From Dyadobacter linearis (GTDB lineage: Bacteria > Bacteroidota > Bacteroidia > Cytophagales > Spirosomataceae): 64,000 nucleotides of DNA. Position 1 is the first letter of the stretch. Every line of letters starts with the position of its first letter. The stretch is taken from the NCBI RefSeq assembly GCF_907165045.1, contig NZ_CAJRAU010000006.1:414006-478005 (forward strand), written 5' to 3'. Made by a program: the position numbers and the translations under genes. This document shows positions 1 to 7,764 of the stretch, piece after piece. The notes below the pieces were generated by a model that did not search any database, was not told the origin of the DNA, and saw only the letters and a list, made by a program, of their open reading frames with translations.

Positions 1-1045
1 TTTCCTGATCGTGAAAGTGGGTGTAGGCCCAATCGTGCACCATCGTGTGCATTTTCGCGTATTTTTTATCCTGGGTAAGCGTATAAGCCAGCAGCGTGGC
101 AATAATTACTTCATTGTGCGGCCACCAGAACTTCATATCCTGCCAGTATTCCTGCACGGGCTTGCCATAGACATCCCTGAAATAGAATATGCCGCCAAAT
201 TCCTTGTCCCAGCCGCGCTCCCACATGTAATCGAGCATTTTGCAGCCGAGCGCGATCAGATGCGGGTCATTGTTCCGGTATTTGGCCTCGTGTAAAATAA
301 ACCACGCACCTTCTATCGCGTGGCCCGGATTGAGCGTGCGGCCGTCGATGTGGTCGATAATGCTGCCGTCGGGCGCGACTTGTTCCATCACGCATTGAAT
401 GTCTTCTTTGACAAAATCGGTTTCAATTTCCCTGATAAATTCGTCGATCAATCCGTCGCAGCGTGGGTCACCGATGGTTTCGCGCAGTTGCTGGGCGGTG
501 TTCATCAGGATCATCGGCACGCCTATTCCCTTGGCTGGTCTTGTGGAAGCGAACTTGGGTTCGAGCAGTCCGGGTGTGGTTGCGTACTCCATGCATTTAC
601 CAAATAAATAGCGCGCCTTTTCCGCGGCTTGCTGGTCTCCGCTCGCTTTTGCATAAGCTGCATTGGCTATTACGGCGAACGTTTCTGAAAAAAAATAACG
701 GCGTTTGCGGATGGGTTCACCGGCGCGCGTCATGTGGAAAAACATGCGTCCGTCGGTGTCAAAACAATGTTTATTCAAAAAATCAATTCCTGATTTGGCT
801 CCTTCCAGCCATGCTTGTCTGGGCTCCACGGTGTTGTATAATGTCGCCAGCAACCATGCCGTGCGGCCTTGTATCCAAACGGCCTTGTCGTCATCGATCA
901 ATGTGCCGTCGTGATCGCGCATTAAAAGATATCCGCCAAACTCCTCATCCAGCGACCTCGGAAACCAGAATGGCAGCGTGTCGTTCAAGAGCTGATTTTT
1001 GTAAAAATCTCCCAGGTTTTGCAGTTCTGCTTTTGTGTAATGCAT
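1..1045 (-). CDS. N-acylglucosamine 2-epimerase (AGE family), 3' end beyond the window
   Basis: Predicted cytoplasmic epimerase that interconverts N-acetylmannosamine and N-acetylglucosamine, the step after the sialic-acid lyase. The frame opens with an ATG at 1045 and stays open to base 1, giving about 348 residues; the family usually has about 390-420, so only the C-terminus is missing. Family hallmarks read from the minus strand are FGGYLLMRD near the N-terminus, NPGHAIEGAW (His about residue 242, expected catalytic), GWDKEFGGIFYF and WWPHNEVIIATLLAY. No signal peptide is visible. It starts 6 bp after the sialate O-acetylesterase stop and is the last visible gene of the sialic-acid operon. 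AGE-type epimerases replace the NanE/NanK route in Bacteroides nan clusters. Cellobiose 2-epimerase is a relative, but the nanA neighbourhood favours ManNAc. Confidence 0.9.
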   Translation of the reverse strand, partial: MHYTKAELQNLGDFYKNQLLNDTLPFWFPRSLDEEFGGYLLMRDHDGTLIDDDKAVWIQGRTAWLLATLYNTVEPRQAWLEGAKSGIDFLNKHCFDTDGRMFFHMTRAGEPIRKRRYFFSETFAVIANAAYAKASGDQQAAEKARYLFGKCMEYATTPGLLEPKFASTRPAKGIGVPMILMNTAQQLRETIGDPRCDGLIDEFIREIETDFVKEDIQCVMEQVAPDGSIIDHIDGRTLNPGHAIEGAWFILHEAKYRNNDPHLIALGCKMLDYMWERGWDKEFGGIFYFRDVYGKPVQEYWQDMKFWWPHNEVIIATLLAYTLTQDKKYAKMHTMVHDWAYTHFHDQE

Positions 1046-1051
1046 TTCTTT

Positions 1052-2569
1052 TTATTTTACTGCTATTGAAAAGGTCGAAGCAGGCAAGCCCGCCTCATTA
1101 TAAAGATTAGCCCGCGTAAAAGGCTTATATGCGTACAAAACGGTGCTGATCCGTTCACCAGCCGGAACGTTGATCACGATTTCATTGCCTGAAATTTTTG
1201 CATTTGCAGACATTTGTTTCCCATTTTCCGTCAGTAATTCAAAGCCCGTCAGCGGTGCATTGTTTTTGGTCAAAAGGTTTTTTTGTTTTGACCAAAAACC
1301 TTTCCCATTAAAAAAACGAATCCTGATCTCGCCGTTTGTAAGTGTTGCCTTTTCAGGAACCGGCCCTTCGGCTACGACATTCTTTTTATATGTGTCCCGA
1401 AGTGCCAGCAATGCGAGCCGTTCGCCGACTTCCTTCTTTTGTGTGGGATGCACGTCCAGCGAATCGCCAAAATCGTAGCTGACCGCCATGCCGGAATTGG
1501 GGATTGTGGTCAAAAGCTTTCGTTGCGAATCCCTGAATTCGGGCCAATTGGGTCTTTCAATGCTGGATAACTGCACATAGTAAAACGGAAATGCATAACC
1601 CCACTTCTCCCGCCAGTTTTTGACCAGCATTTCGAAAAGCTGCTCGTGCAGCGAAACATTAAACACATTGCTTTCACCCTGATACCAGATCACGCCCGCA
1701 ATGGGGAAGTCAGTCAGCGGAACAATGCTCGCCTGAAAGTTGTAACCTGGCTGAAATGGATGTTTTTGATCCTTTGATTGCGCGTTACTGATATTTTTCG
1801 CAGCACGTTCACGGCACCAATCCATGACTAGGTTTGAATGTTGCCAGTCGGTGAGCATTCCGGTAAATTGCTGATCTTGTTCGAGAAGCGCACGATCAAT
1901 CCAAGATTCGGTTGGAGAACCGCCTAATGCAACCTGTATGAGGCCAATTGGGACGTTTGTTTCTTTTTTAATTTGTTTACCAAAATAATAACCGATTGCT
2001 GAGAACGTGGCTGCCGATGATTTATCCAGCGTTTTCCAGCTGCCCGCGAAGAATTTATATTGATTGATTTTATGGAGCGAAGCAGAATCCCAAGCTGCAT
2101 TCCCAGTCGAAACGGTTCCGCTCATTTTCAACAAACGTAAGTTATAATCAAATTTTCCCGCTGCCAGTTCCTCCGGCCCTGTTTTCGCATCCTGCAATGC
2201 AAAAGCCATATTCGACTGCCCGGAGCAAAGCCATACATCGCCGATCAAAATGTCACGAACATTGACTTCCTGATTCTTCGTCGAAACTGAAATATCATAC
2301 GGCCCGCCTTCTTTTGATGCCGGAAACGTCACGCTCCATTTTCCTGAACCGTCCGTTGTTACAGTCCGTATTCTTCCCAAAAACCCAACAGTTACGTCAG
2401 TTCCACTGGCCACATTTCCGTAGATCTTAATGGGTTTGTTTCGCTGCAAAACCATGTGGTCCGAAAATACGGGAGCCAATGTGAGCTCGGTTTCCGCCAC
2501 ATTTTGGGCTTTGGAAAAATTAAATGCTAATACATTCAGCAGCAATAAAAATACGATTCGCGCCATCAT
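1052..2569 (-). CDS. Sialate O-acetylesterase (SGNH/SASA family), secreted
   Basis: Predicted periplasmic esterase that removes O-acetyl groups from sialic acids so the lyase can use them. The 505-residue product has a signal peptide ending near AKAQ/SKAQ (residue 22). It carries the nucleophile block SGQSNM (residues 116-121, Ser119), the WYQGESN block (295-301) and a C-terminal DVHPTQK segment supplying the expected Asp-x-x-His. The start codon overlaps the stop of the upstream mutarotase/symporter gene by 4 bp (ATGA), which suggests translational coupling. The length fits the family. A 14-bp-arm inverted repeat lies inside the 3' third of the gene. The same family also acts on plant acetyl-xylan, but the surrounding nan genes make sialate the best guess. 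Confidence 0.9.
   Translation of the reverse strand: MMARIVFLLLLNVLAFNFSKAQNVAETELTLAPVFSDHMVLQRNKPIKIYGNVASGTDVTVGFLGRIRTVTTDGSGKWSVTFPASKEGGPYDISVSTKNQEVNVRDILIGDVWLCSGQSNMAFALQDAKTGPEELAAGKFDYNLRLLKMSGTVSTGNAAWDSASLHKINQYKFFAGSWKTLDKSSAATFSAIGYYFGKQIKKETNVPIGLIQVALGGSPTESWIDRALLEQDQQFTGMLTDWQHSNLVMDWCRERAAKNISNAQSKDQKHPFQPGYNFQASIVPLTDFPIAGVIWYQGESNVFNVSLHEQLFEMLVKNWREKWGYAFPFYYVQLSSIERPNWPEFRDSQRKLLTTIPNSGMAVSYDFGDSLDVHPTQKKEVGERLALLALRDTYKKNVVAEGPVPEKATLTNGEIRIRFFNGKGFWSKQKNLLTKNNAPLTGFELLTENGKQMSANAKISGNEIVINVPAGERISTVLYAYKPFTRANLYNEAGLPASTFSIAVK
1262..1299. repeat. Perfect 14-bp inverted repeat inside the O-acetylesterase gene
   Basis: GTTTTTGGTCAAAA at 1262-1275 is the exact reverse complement of TTTTGACCAAAAAC at 1286-1299, with a 10-base spacer. 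It lies in the coding sequence, about 80 codons before the stop. In the mRNA it would form a long AU-rich stem with an A-rich loop. No function is known. Confidence 0.75.
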
Positions 2570-5217
2570 TCGTACATGGTTAAGCCTTTCAAATCGCGCT
2601 CGGCGGGCATGATCAAACTAAAAATGTAACCGAAAACCACGCAGCTTACCAGTCCGGTAAATGCGTACATGAGCAAGTGAATGTTGGTATAATGCTGGAT
2701 CAGGATCTGCGTAAAACAGCTGATGACCATGCCGATCATCACGCCATTTCCGCTGGCTTTTTTGGTAAAAATTCCCAGAATAAATGCGCCACCAATGCAG
2801 CCGGTAAACAGGCCGAGAATGGTGTTAAACTTATCCCAGAGCGAAGAAACGCCCTTGTGCGCCATATACAGCGCGATGCAGGTGACAAAAATGCCGAGCA
2901 ATAATGTGGTGGTTCTGGCAAAGAACAGCGTTTGTTTTGGCGTAACGCCGGGTTTGAATTTTTGATAAAAATCCGTCGTCAGCAATGTGGCAGTGGAGTT
3001 CATGCTGGCTTCCGTGCTGCTCATGGCCGCGGCGAAAATGCCTGCGATGAGCAACCCCGACAAACCGGCCGGAAGCTGGCTTACGATATACCACGGAAAA
3101 ATGTTGTCCTGATCATTCAAAGCCATATTCACCTCATGCGGATGCTCGCGGAAAAACAAAAAGAGCAACGTGCCGATCGAGAAAAAGACCAATGTGGAAG
3201 GCAATGTCAGCCACGCGCCGAGTTTCAAGCTTTTGATAGATTCCTTCTCGGATTTGGTGGTCAGATAGCGCTGCACGGTGGTTTGATCGGTGCCATAAGT
3301 CAGCAAATTGATTGCTAACCCGCCGATTACTACAACCCAGAACGTCGGTTCGGTGAAATCGAAACGGAAGTCGAAAACCTTTAATTTATCAGCATGATTA
3401 ATGGCATTGATGCCTGCATCCCGGTCGGTAATGTGAAATGGAAGATAAAACAGGCAGAACAATGCGCCCGTGGCCAGGATCAGAACCTGGATCACTTCCA
3501 CCCAGATCACCGCCTCAATGCCGCCTTTGACCGTGAAGAAAATACTGATCGCACCGATCATAATGATGCAAATGTTGATGTCGATGCCCGTTACCAGCGT
3601 CAGCGCAATGCTCGGCAGCAGCACCACAATGCCCATCCGTCCGATTTGCAGCAACACGTAAAGCGCCGAAGCCATGACGCGTGAACCATAATTGAAGCGT
3701 TTGCCCAGATATTCGTATGCCGATGTCACCTGTAGTCGCCGGTAAAAAGGAATGAAAAATTTGGCAACCAGCGGCATTACCATAATGATCGTCATGAGCA
3801 GGAAAAAGTAAGTCCAATCCGTGCCGTAAGTCTTGGCCGGAATGCCCATGAATGTGATGGCGCTGAGCTTTGCACCAAAGATGCTGATGCCGGCAGCCCA
3901 TTGCGGAATGCGCTCACCGCCTTTGAAATAATCGTCTGTGTTGCTGGTTTTGCCGGTGAACAAGAAGCGGCCTGCCGTCATTAATAAAAAGCAAATTCCC
4001 AAAACAGCCGAGTCGATCCAGGAAAAGAATGGCTTGTGCTGAATGCTGCCTTTCGTGATCACGGGCGTGCGGGTTCCGGGGCGGATCTCGCCGCTAGGAA
4101 TGATAATGTCGTTGTTCCATTTTACCGCTGTGGTTGTCACCTGCGCTGCTCCCGGGAGCTCGCCCACGCTCGTCCAAGCGTTGGTAATGGTGTTGTATAA
4201 ATAAATGTCCTTGCTAAAACCTTCGTGGGAATTCAGTAATGCGACTTTTTCCGCTTGCAGCTTTTGTTTCAGCTCGGCGGTTCCGGCTTTCGCAATTTGT
4301 GCATTGAATGTTTCGATCTGGTGAAACACATTCCCCTTATCGCCGCCGATCAGCAGAATGTAGGAAGCACCGCTGGCAACGCCCGTCCCGGCTGACCATG
4401 TGGTAACCTGCTTTCCATCGCTGATATCGCCGAGTTTTTGCCAGGATTTTTTAGCAGGATCATAACTAAAATTGCTGCTATGCAGATCACTGATCCCGCT
4501 CGCCGTAGCACTTCTGCCGCCGAGCACATACACCTGCGCATGCTTGCCATTATGCTGTGAAACCACCACCGAATGCGACATAGCAACCGGCAATGCAGGT
4601 AAAATCTCCCATTTCGGTGCTGCCTCAGAAAGATTCAATGCAAAAAACTGGTTGGACGGCTTGCCATTGTTTTCGCCGCCCGCCACATATATCGTGTTAC
4701 CGATGCTGGTCGCGCCAGCATTGGCCAGCGCAACCGGCATATCCGGTAAGGGTTTAGAAATGATTTCATTTTTTGCAGCATTCCACTGCATCATAAAAGC
4801 CTTGTTAGTCACACCATTTTCCAGCTCTCCACCTAGACAAACGATCCCATCCGGCACGGAAACGCTGGCGCCATATGCTGCTTTTACGTGCAAACGAGGC
4901 ATCTTTGGTGTAATCCACTCATAACTGTCCTGCTTTTTTTGCAAAACATACATTTCATCCCGATACACTTTTTTGCCACCTTCCCACGGCATTCCATTGG
5001 GGAAATTGGCTCCGCCGGCAACAATCAGCACGCCGTTATGGACGCCTGTGAATGCGCCGGCCACGCCCAGCTGTTCTTCGTCCTTTGCGGGAGCAGGCAT
5101 GTTGGCAAGTTCCGACCAGACGATTTCATTCGCCTTCTGATCCTGGGCGCGCAGCGTTGGTGACCACATAAGTTGTAAGCAAAAAAGAAGACAGAAAAAA
5201 GCGGTTCCGAGCTGCAT
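2566..5217 (-). CDS. Fusion of Kelch-type N-acetylneuraminate mutarotase and sodium:solute symporter
   Basis: An 883-residue two-part protein. After a signal peptide (about residues 1-25) comes a Kelch beta-propeller (about 30-385) with repeated GG-containing blades such as IVAGGANFPNG, VCLGGELENG and VAGGENNGKP; this resembles NanM-type mutarotases, which speed alpha/beta sialic-acid interconversion. A first membrane helix near 400 leads into a 12-14-helix sodium:solute symporter (about 430-880) that includes MSSTEASMNSTATLLTTDFY. Inferred role: the periplasmic propeller hands the favoured anomer to the attached inner-membrane transporter. The start shares one base with the nanA stop (TAATG), and the stop overlaps the next start (ATGA). 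Separate mutarotase and transporter genes are the commoner layout. No frameshift is needed to read through the junction. Confidence 0.88.
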   Translation of the reverse strand: MQLGTAFFCLLFCLQLMWSPTLRAQDQKANEIVWSELANMPAPAKDEEQLGVAGAFTGVHNGVLIVAGGANFPNGMPWEGGKKVYRDEMYVLQKKQDSYEWITPKMPRLHVKAAYGASVSVPDGIVCLGGELENGVTNKAFMMQWNAAKNEIISKPLPDMPVALANAGATSIGNTIYVAGGENNGKPSNQFFALNLSEAAPKWEILPALPVAMSHSVVVSQHNGKHAQVYVLGGRSATASGISDLHSSNFSYDPAKKSWQKLGDISDGKQVTTWSAGTGVASGASYILLIGGDKGNVFHQIETFNAQIAKAGTAELKQKLQAEKVALLNSHEGFSKDIYLYNTITNAWTSVGELPGAAQVTTTAVKWNNDIIIPSGEIRPGTRTPVITKGSIQHKPFFSWIDSAVLGICFLLMTAGRFLFTGKTSNTDDYFKGGERIPQWAAGISIFGAKLSAITFMGIPAKTYGTDWTYFFLLMTIIMVMPLVAKFFIPFYRRLQVTSAYEYLGKRFNYGSRVMASALYVLLQIGRMGIVVLLPSIALTLVTGIDINICIIMIGAISIFFTVKGGIEAVIWVEVIQVLILATGALFCLFYLPFHITDRDAGINAINHADKLKVFDFRFDFTEPTFWVVVIGGLAINLLTYGTDQTTVQRYLTTKSEKESIKSLKLGAWLTLPSTLVFFSIGTLLFLFFREHPHEVNMALNDQDNIFPWYIVSQLPAGLSGLLIAGIFAAAMSSTEASMNSTATLLTTDFYQKFKPGVTPKQTLFFARTTTLLLGIFVTCIALYMAHKGVSSLWDKFNTILGLFTGCIGGAFILGIFTKKASGNGVMIGMVISCFTQILIQHYTNIHLLMYAFTGLVSCVVFGYIFSLIMPAERDLKGLTMYE

Positions 5218-6158
5218 TAATGAATGGTTTTGGTCATAAGCTGACCTGATTTAAACGAATCGAAATCAAGCGCGGCCACATCCGATTGGAATGCTTCAAA
5301 CTGCGCGTCGCTCATATTTTTTACGGGTAAGCGAAATTTACCACAATCCATCCCCACCACTTTCATATAAGCCTTACCGACTGAAATTCCACCATATTTG
5401 CCTAGCAAACGGATCATATCAATTGATTTCTGCTGTAATGTGCCTGCTTTAACAATATCGTTCTGTTCAAAAGCTTCTATTAATTCATAATAAAGCGGCG
5501 CCGCATAGTTGAATGTGCTGCCGACCGCGCCCTTCGCACCGACAGCCAGGGCAGAAAGCATGTTTTCATCGCGGCCCCAAAGCATATCGTATTTGCCATT
5601 CCGGAAATTCAGGCATGATTGAAAATCCATGAAATCCTCGTGCGTATACTTGATCCCGGCAAAGTTTGGAAGCCGCCCGTCGATGGCTTTCAGCAGATCA
5701 AACATTGGGAAACCTACGCCGGTGAGCACCGGAATGTGGTAATAATAGAAAGGCATTTGCGGCACCGTTTCGGCAACGGCGATGATGCATTCGGCCAGCA
5801 TTTCCACATTAGCCGGTTTGAAATAAAAAGGACTCGTGAATGAAACCGCGTCCAAACCGATTTGCTCGGCATGTTTTGCCAATTCAATGCAATCGGCAAT
5901 GCAAGTCCCGCCCAGCAAAGGCATAATGGTGAAATCCTGATCCGCTTTTGCACAAACTGCCCACGCCTCGGCCACCTGCATTTTCTCCGAAACCGTCAGC
6001 GAAACGCCTTCACCCGTGGAGCCGCAAATGAATGCGCCGGTCACGCCATTTTGTTTCAAAAATTGATAATACGCTGGAATCAGATCCAGGTTAAGGCTGC
6101 CGTCTGCGTGCATGGGTGTAAACGGAGCGGCAATGAGGCCTTTCAAATGTAAATTCAT
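5217..6158 (-). CDS. nanA: N-acetylneuraminate lyase
   Basis: Cytoplasmic class I aldolase of the DHDPS/NAL family that cleaves N-acetylneuraminate to N-acetylmannosamine and pyruvate. The 313-residue length is typical. Visible motifs are the carboxylate-binding GSTGEG loop (residues 46-51), the FYYYHIP segment (Tyr139/140, equivalent to E. coli Tyr137) and GIKYTHED with the Schiff-base Lys170 (E. coli Lys165). No signal peptide. It lies 24 bp after the susD stop and its stop shares a base with the mutarotase/symporter start, so it is in the operon. Other family members (DHDPS, KDG aldolase) are possible from sequence alone, but the mutarotase, O-acetylesterase and epimerase neighbours support sialate. 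Confidence 0.92.
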   Translation of the reverse strand: MNLHLKGLIAAPFTPMHADGSLNLDLIPAYYQFLKQNGVTGAFICGSTGEGVSLTVSEKMQVAEAWAVCAKADQDFTIMPLLGGTCIADCIELAKHAEQIGLDAVSFTSPFYFKPANVEMLAECIIAVAETVPQMPFYYYHIPVLTGVGFPMFDLLKAIDGRLPNFAGIKYTHEDFMDFQSCLNFRNGKYDMLWGRDENMLSALAVGAKGAVGSTFNYAAPLYYELIEAFEQNDIVKAGTLQQKSIDMIRLLGKYGGISVGKAYMKVVGMDCGKFRLPVKNMSDAQFEAFQSDVAALDFDSFKSGQLMTKTIH

Positions 6159-6182
6159 AATATAATGTTGATAATCTGATGC

Positions 6183-7763
6183 TTAATTTGGTCTTGCGGT
6201 TTGGTAACCCGGCGTTTGCGCCACGAGCGGATCATTGGTCCAGATGTTAGCCTCAATCGGCCATAGAATCCGGTAAGCTTGTGTGGCTTTGTCGAGCAGG
6301 CCGTAAGGATGGCTTGCACTCTTAAATATAAGTGGTTCAGCGCCATACTTCATCCTGCGGAGGTCGTACCAGCGTTTTCCCTCGTGCACAAATTCCTTGG
6401 TACGCTCTTCAAAAATTGCCAGTTCATTGGCATCTTTTCCGGCGTTTTTAAATGGCTTCGGATCCTTTGCAGGTGCAAAAGCGCGGTCGCGCACCGGCTG
6501 AATAAACGCAGCTGGATCACCGCCTTCTGCATTGGTAATTTCGGCAAGCATCAGCAAGCGGTCTGCCTCCCGATACACCGGCCAGTCGTCGGAAAAGTAG
6601 CGTTTGTTGGCATCGATGGTTCCCAGGAATTTCACCAGCGCGGTGTTTTTAATGGTTGTTACATAAGGCTTCACGTCCGTATTGACTTTATAAAAATCAT
6701 AAAAAGTAGCATTCCGCCGCGTGTCGGCTATATCGTAAGATTGGAACAGCTCAAAAGTGTAAGCATAGCGCTGGATCACTTGCATGGAATTAGGCGCAGC
6801 CAATGTCAAAGGATCAACCAGAAAATTGCCCACTCCTGCGCTGACCGTTGAATCCTTGTAATGCAGTCCGTTGAAATTAAATGTGGAATAAGTGTAAGCC
6901 GCCACATTACCCATTTCAGCCTCACCTACCCGGAAGCGGATCGCAAAAATGATCTCAGCATTATTCTTTTGATTATAGGCAAAAACGTTGGCAAAATTGG
7001 GAAGTAACGCGCTGCCCGTCACCGCATTCAAAGCCGTTTTGGCTTCTGCCAGATCGGCTGTTGCATTATACACTTTGGCCGACCATAGGAAAACTTCTCC
7101 TTTGAGCATTAAAGCCGCATTCGGTGACCATTGACTTTTGTCCGTAGCCGCACCCTGCGCGCCAAATAACGAGATTGATTTGTTCACGTCCGCCTTGATC
7201 GCCGCCAGCACATCCGCCTCGGAAGCACGGGCTTTTCTGAGCAAAACCGCGTCCGTTGTGCCATTCAAAACATCCGCTTCGAGCACCAGCGGCACGCCGC
7301 CATATGTCCGCAGCAAGTGAAAATAATAGTAAGCACGCATCGCATAAGCTTGTCCTAAAAGATAGCTTTTGCGCGTTTCGGAAAGGAAAGAGATCGCTTC
7401 AACTTTCTGGATAAATAGATTTAGCTGCAAAATCGGGCCATAAAATCCTGCCCAGTTACTAACGCCGGAAGATGTTTCTTCCAAACGCTGCTCGATCACC
7501 GGAAGCTCATTCAATGAAGTCGCCTGACGGTCCACGGTGCTGTAATTGCCGCCGCGCATTTCGCCCAGGCGCAGAAACTGGAACTGGTTGTCCCGGAATT
7601 GCTTGTGCAAACCCACCATGAAATTGCTAACCTGCGATTCGTTTTGCCAAAAGTTGCTGTCGCCGAAATAATCCTGCGGCGTGAGTTCAAGCGCATCCTG
7701 GCAGGCGCTGCCCAGCACCGAAAGCAGAGCCCAGCAAATGTAAATTCTGATCTTTTTCATCAT
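6183..7763 (-). CDS. SusD/RagB-family nutrient-binding lipoprotein
   Basis: Outer-membrane surface lipoprotein that binds the glycan and caps the partner SusC channel. The ATG at 7763 is chosen because it opens a lipoprotein signal, MMKKIRIYICWALLSVLGSA followed by Cys, and lies 1 bp after the susC stop; a longer frame from 7787 would overlap susC. The alpha-helical SusD fold is suggested by the TPR-like N-terminal half (AYAMRAYYYFHLLRTYGGVP) and the C-terminal block with RTKEFVHEGKRWYDLRRMKYG, both typical of the family. About 526 residues. Its position before nanA suggests it binds sialic acid or a sialoglycan fragment. Confidence 0.93.
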   Translation of the reverse strand: MMKKIRIYICWALLSVLGSACQDALELTPQDYFGDSNFWQNESQVSNFMVGLHKQFRDNQFQFLRLGEMRGGNYSTVDRQATSLNELPVIEQRLEETSSGVSNWAGFYGPILQLNLFIQKVEAISFLSETRKSYLLGQAYAMRAYYYFHLLRTYGGVPLVLEADVLNGTTDAVLLRKARASEADVLAAIKADVNKSISLFGAQGAATDKSQWSPNAALMLKGEVFLWSAKVYNATADLAEAKTALNAVTGSALLPNFANVFAYNQKNNAEIIFAIRFRVGEAEMGNVAAYTYSTFNFNGLHYKDSTVSAGVGNFLVDPLTLAAPNSMQVIQRYAYTFELFQSYDIADTRRNATFYDFYKVNTDVKPYVTTIKNTALVKFLGTIDANKRYFSDDWPVYREADRLLMLAEITNAEGGDPAAFIQPVRDRAFAPAKDPKPFKNAGKDANELAIFEERTKEFVHEGKRWYDLRRMKYGAEPLIFKSASHPYGLLDKATQAYRILWPIEANIWTNDPLVAQTPGYQTARPN

Positions 7764-7764
7764 G

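Noticed and set aside
463..1110. A long open frame on the plus strand opposite the AGE epimerase gene.
   Set aside because: It is a shadow of the epimerase: the minus strand gives clear family motifs, while this frame has low-complexity Arg/Trp/Cys-rich content and no recognisable domain.
1276..1286. An A-AAA-AAC heptamer in the coding strand of the O-acetylesterase gene, in the right frame for -1 ribosomal frameshifting.
   Set aside because: It lies in the loop of the inverted repeat and not upstream of a stem, and the -1 frame stops after about 12 codons. A-runs are common here.
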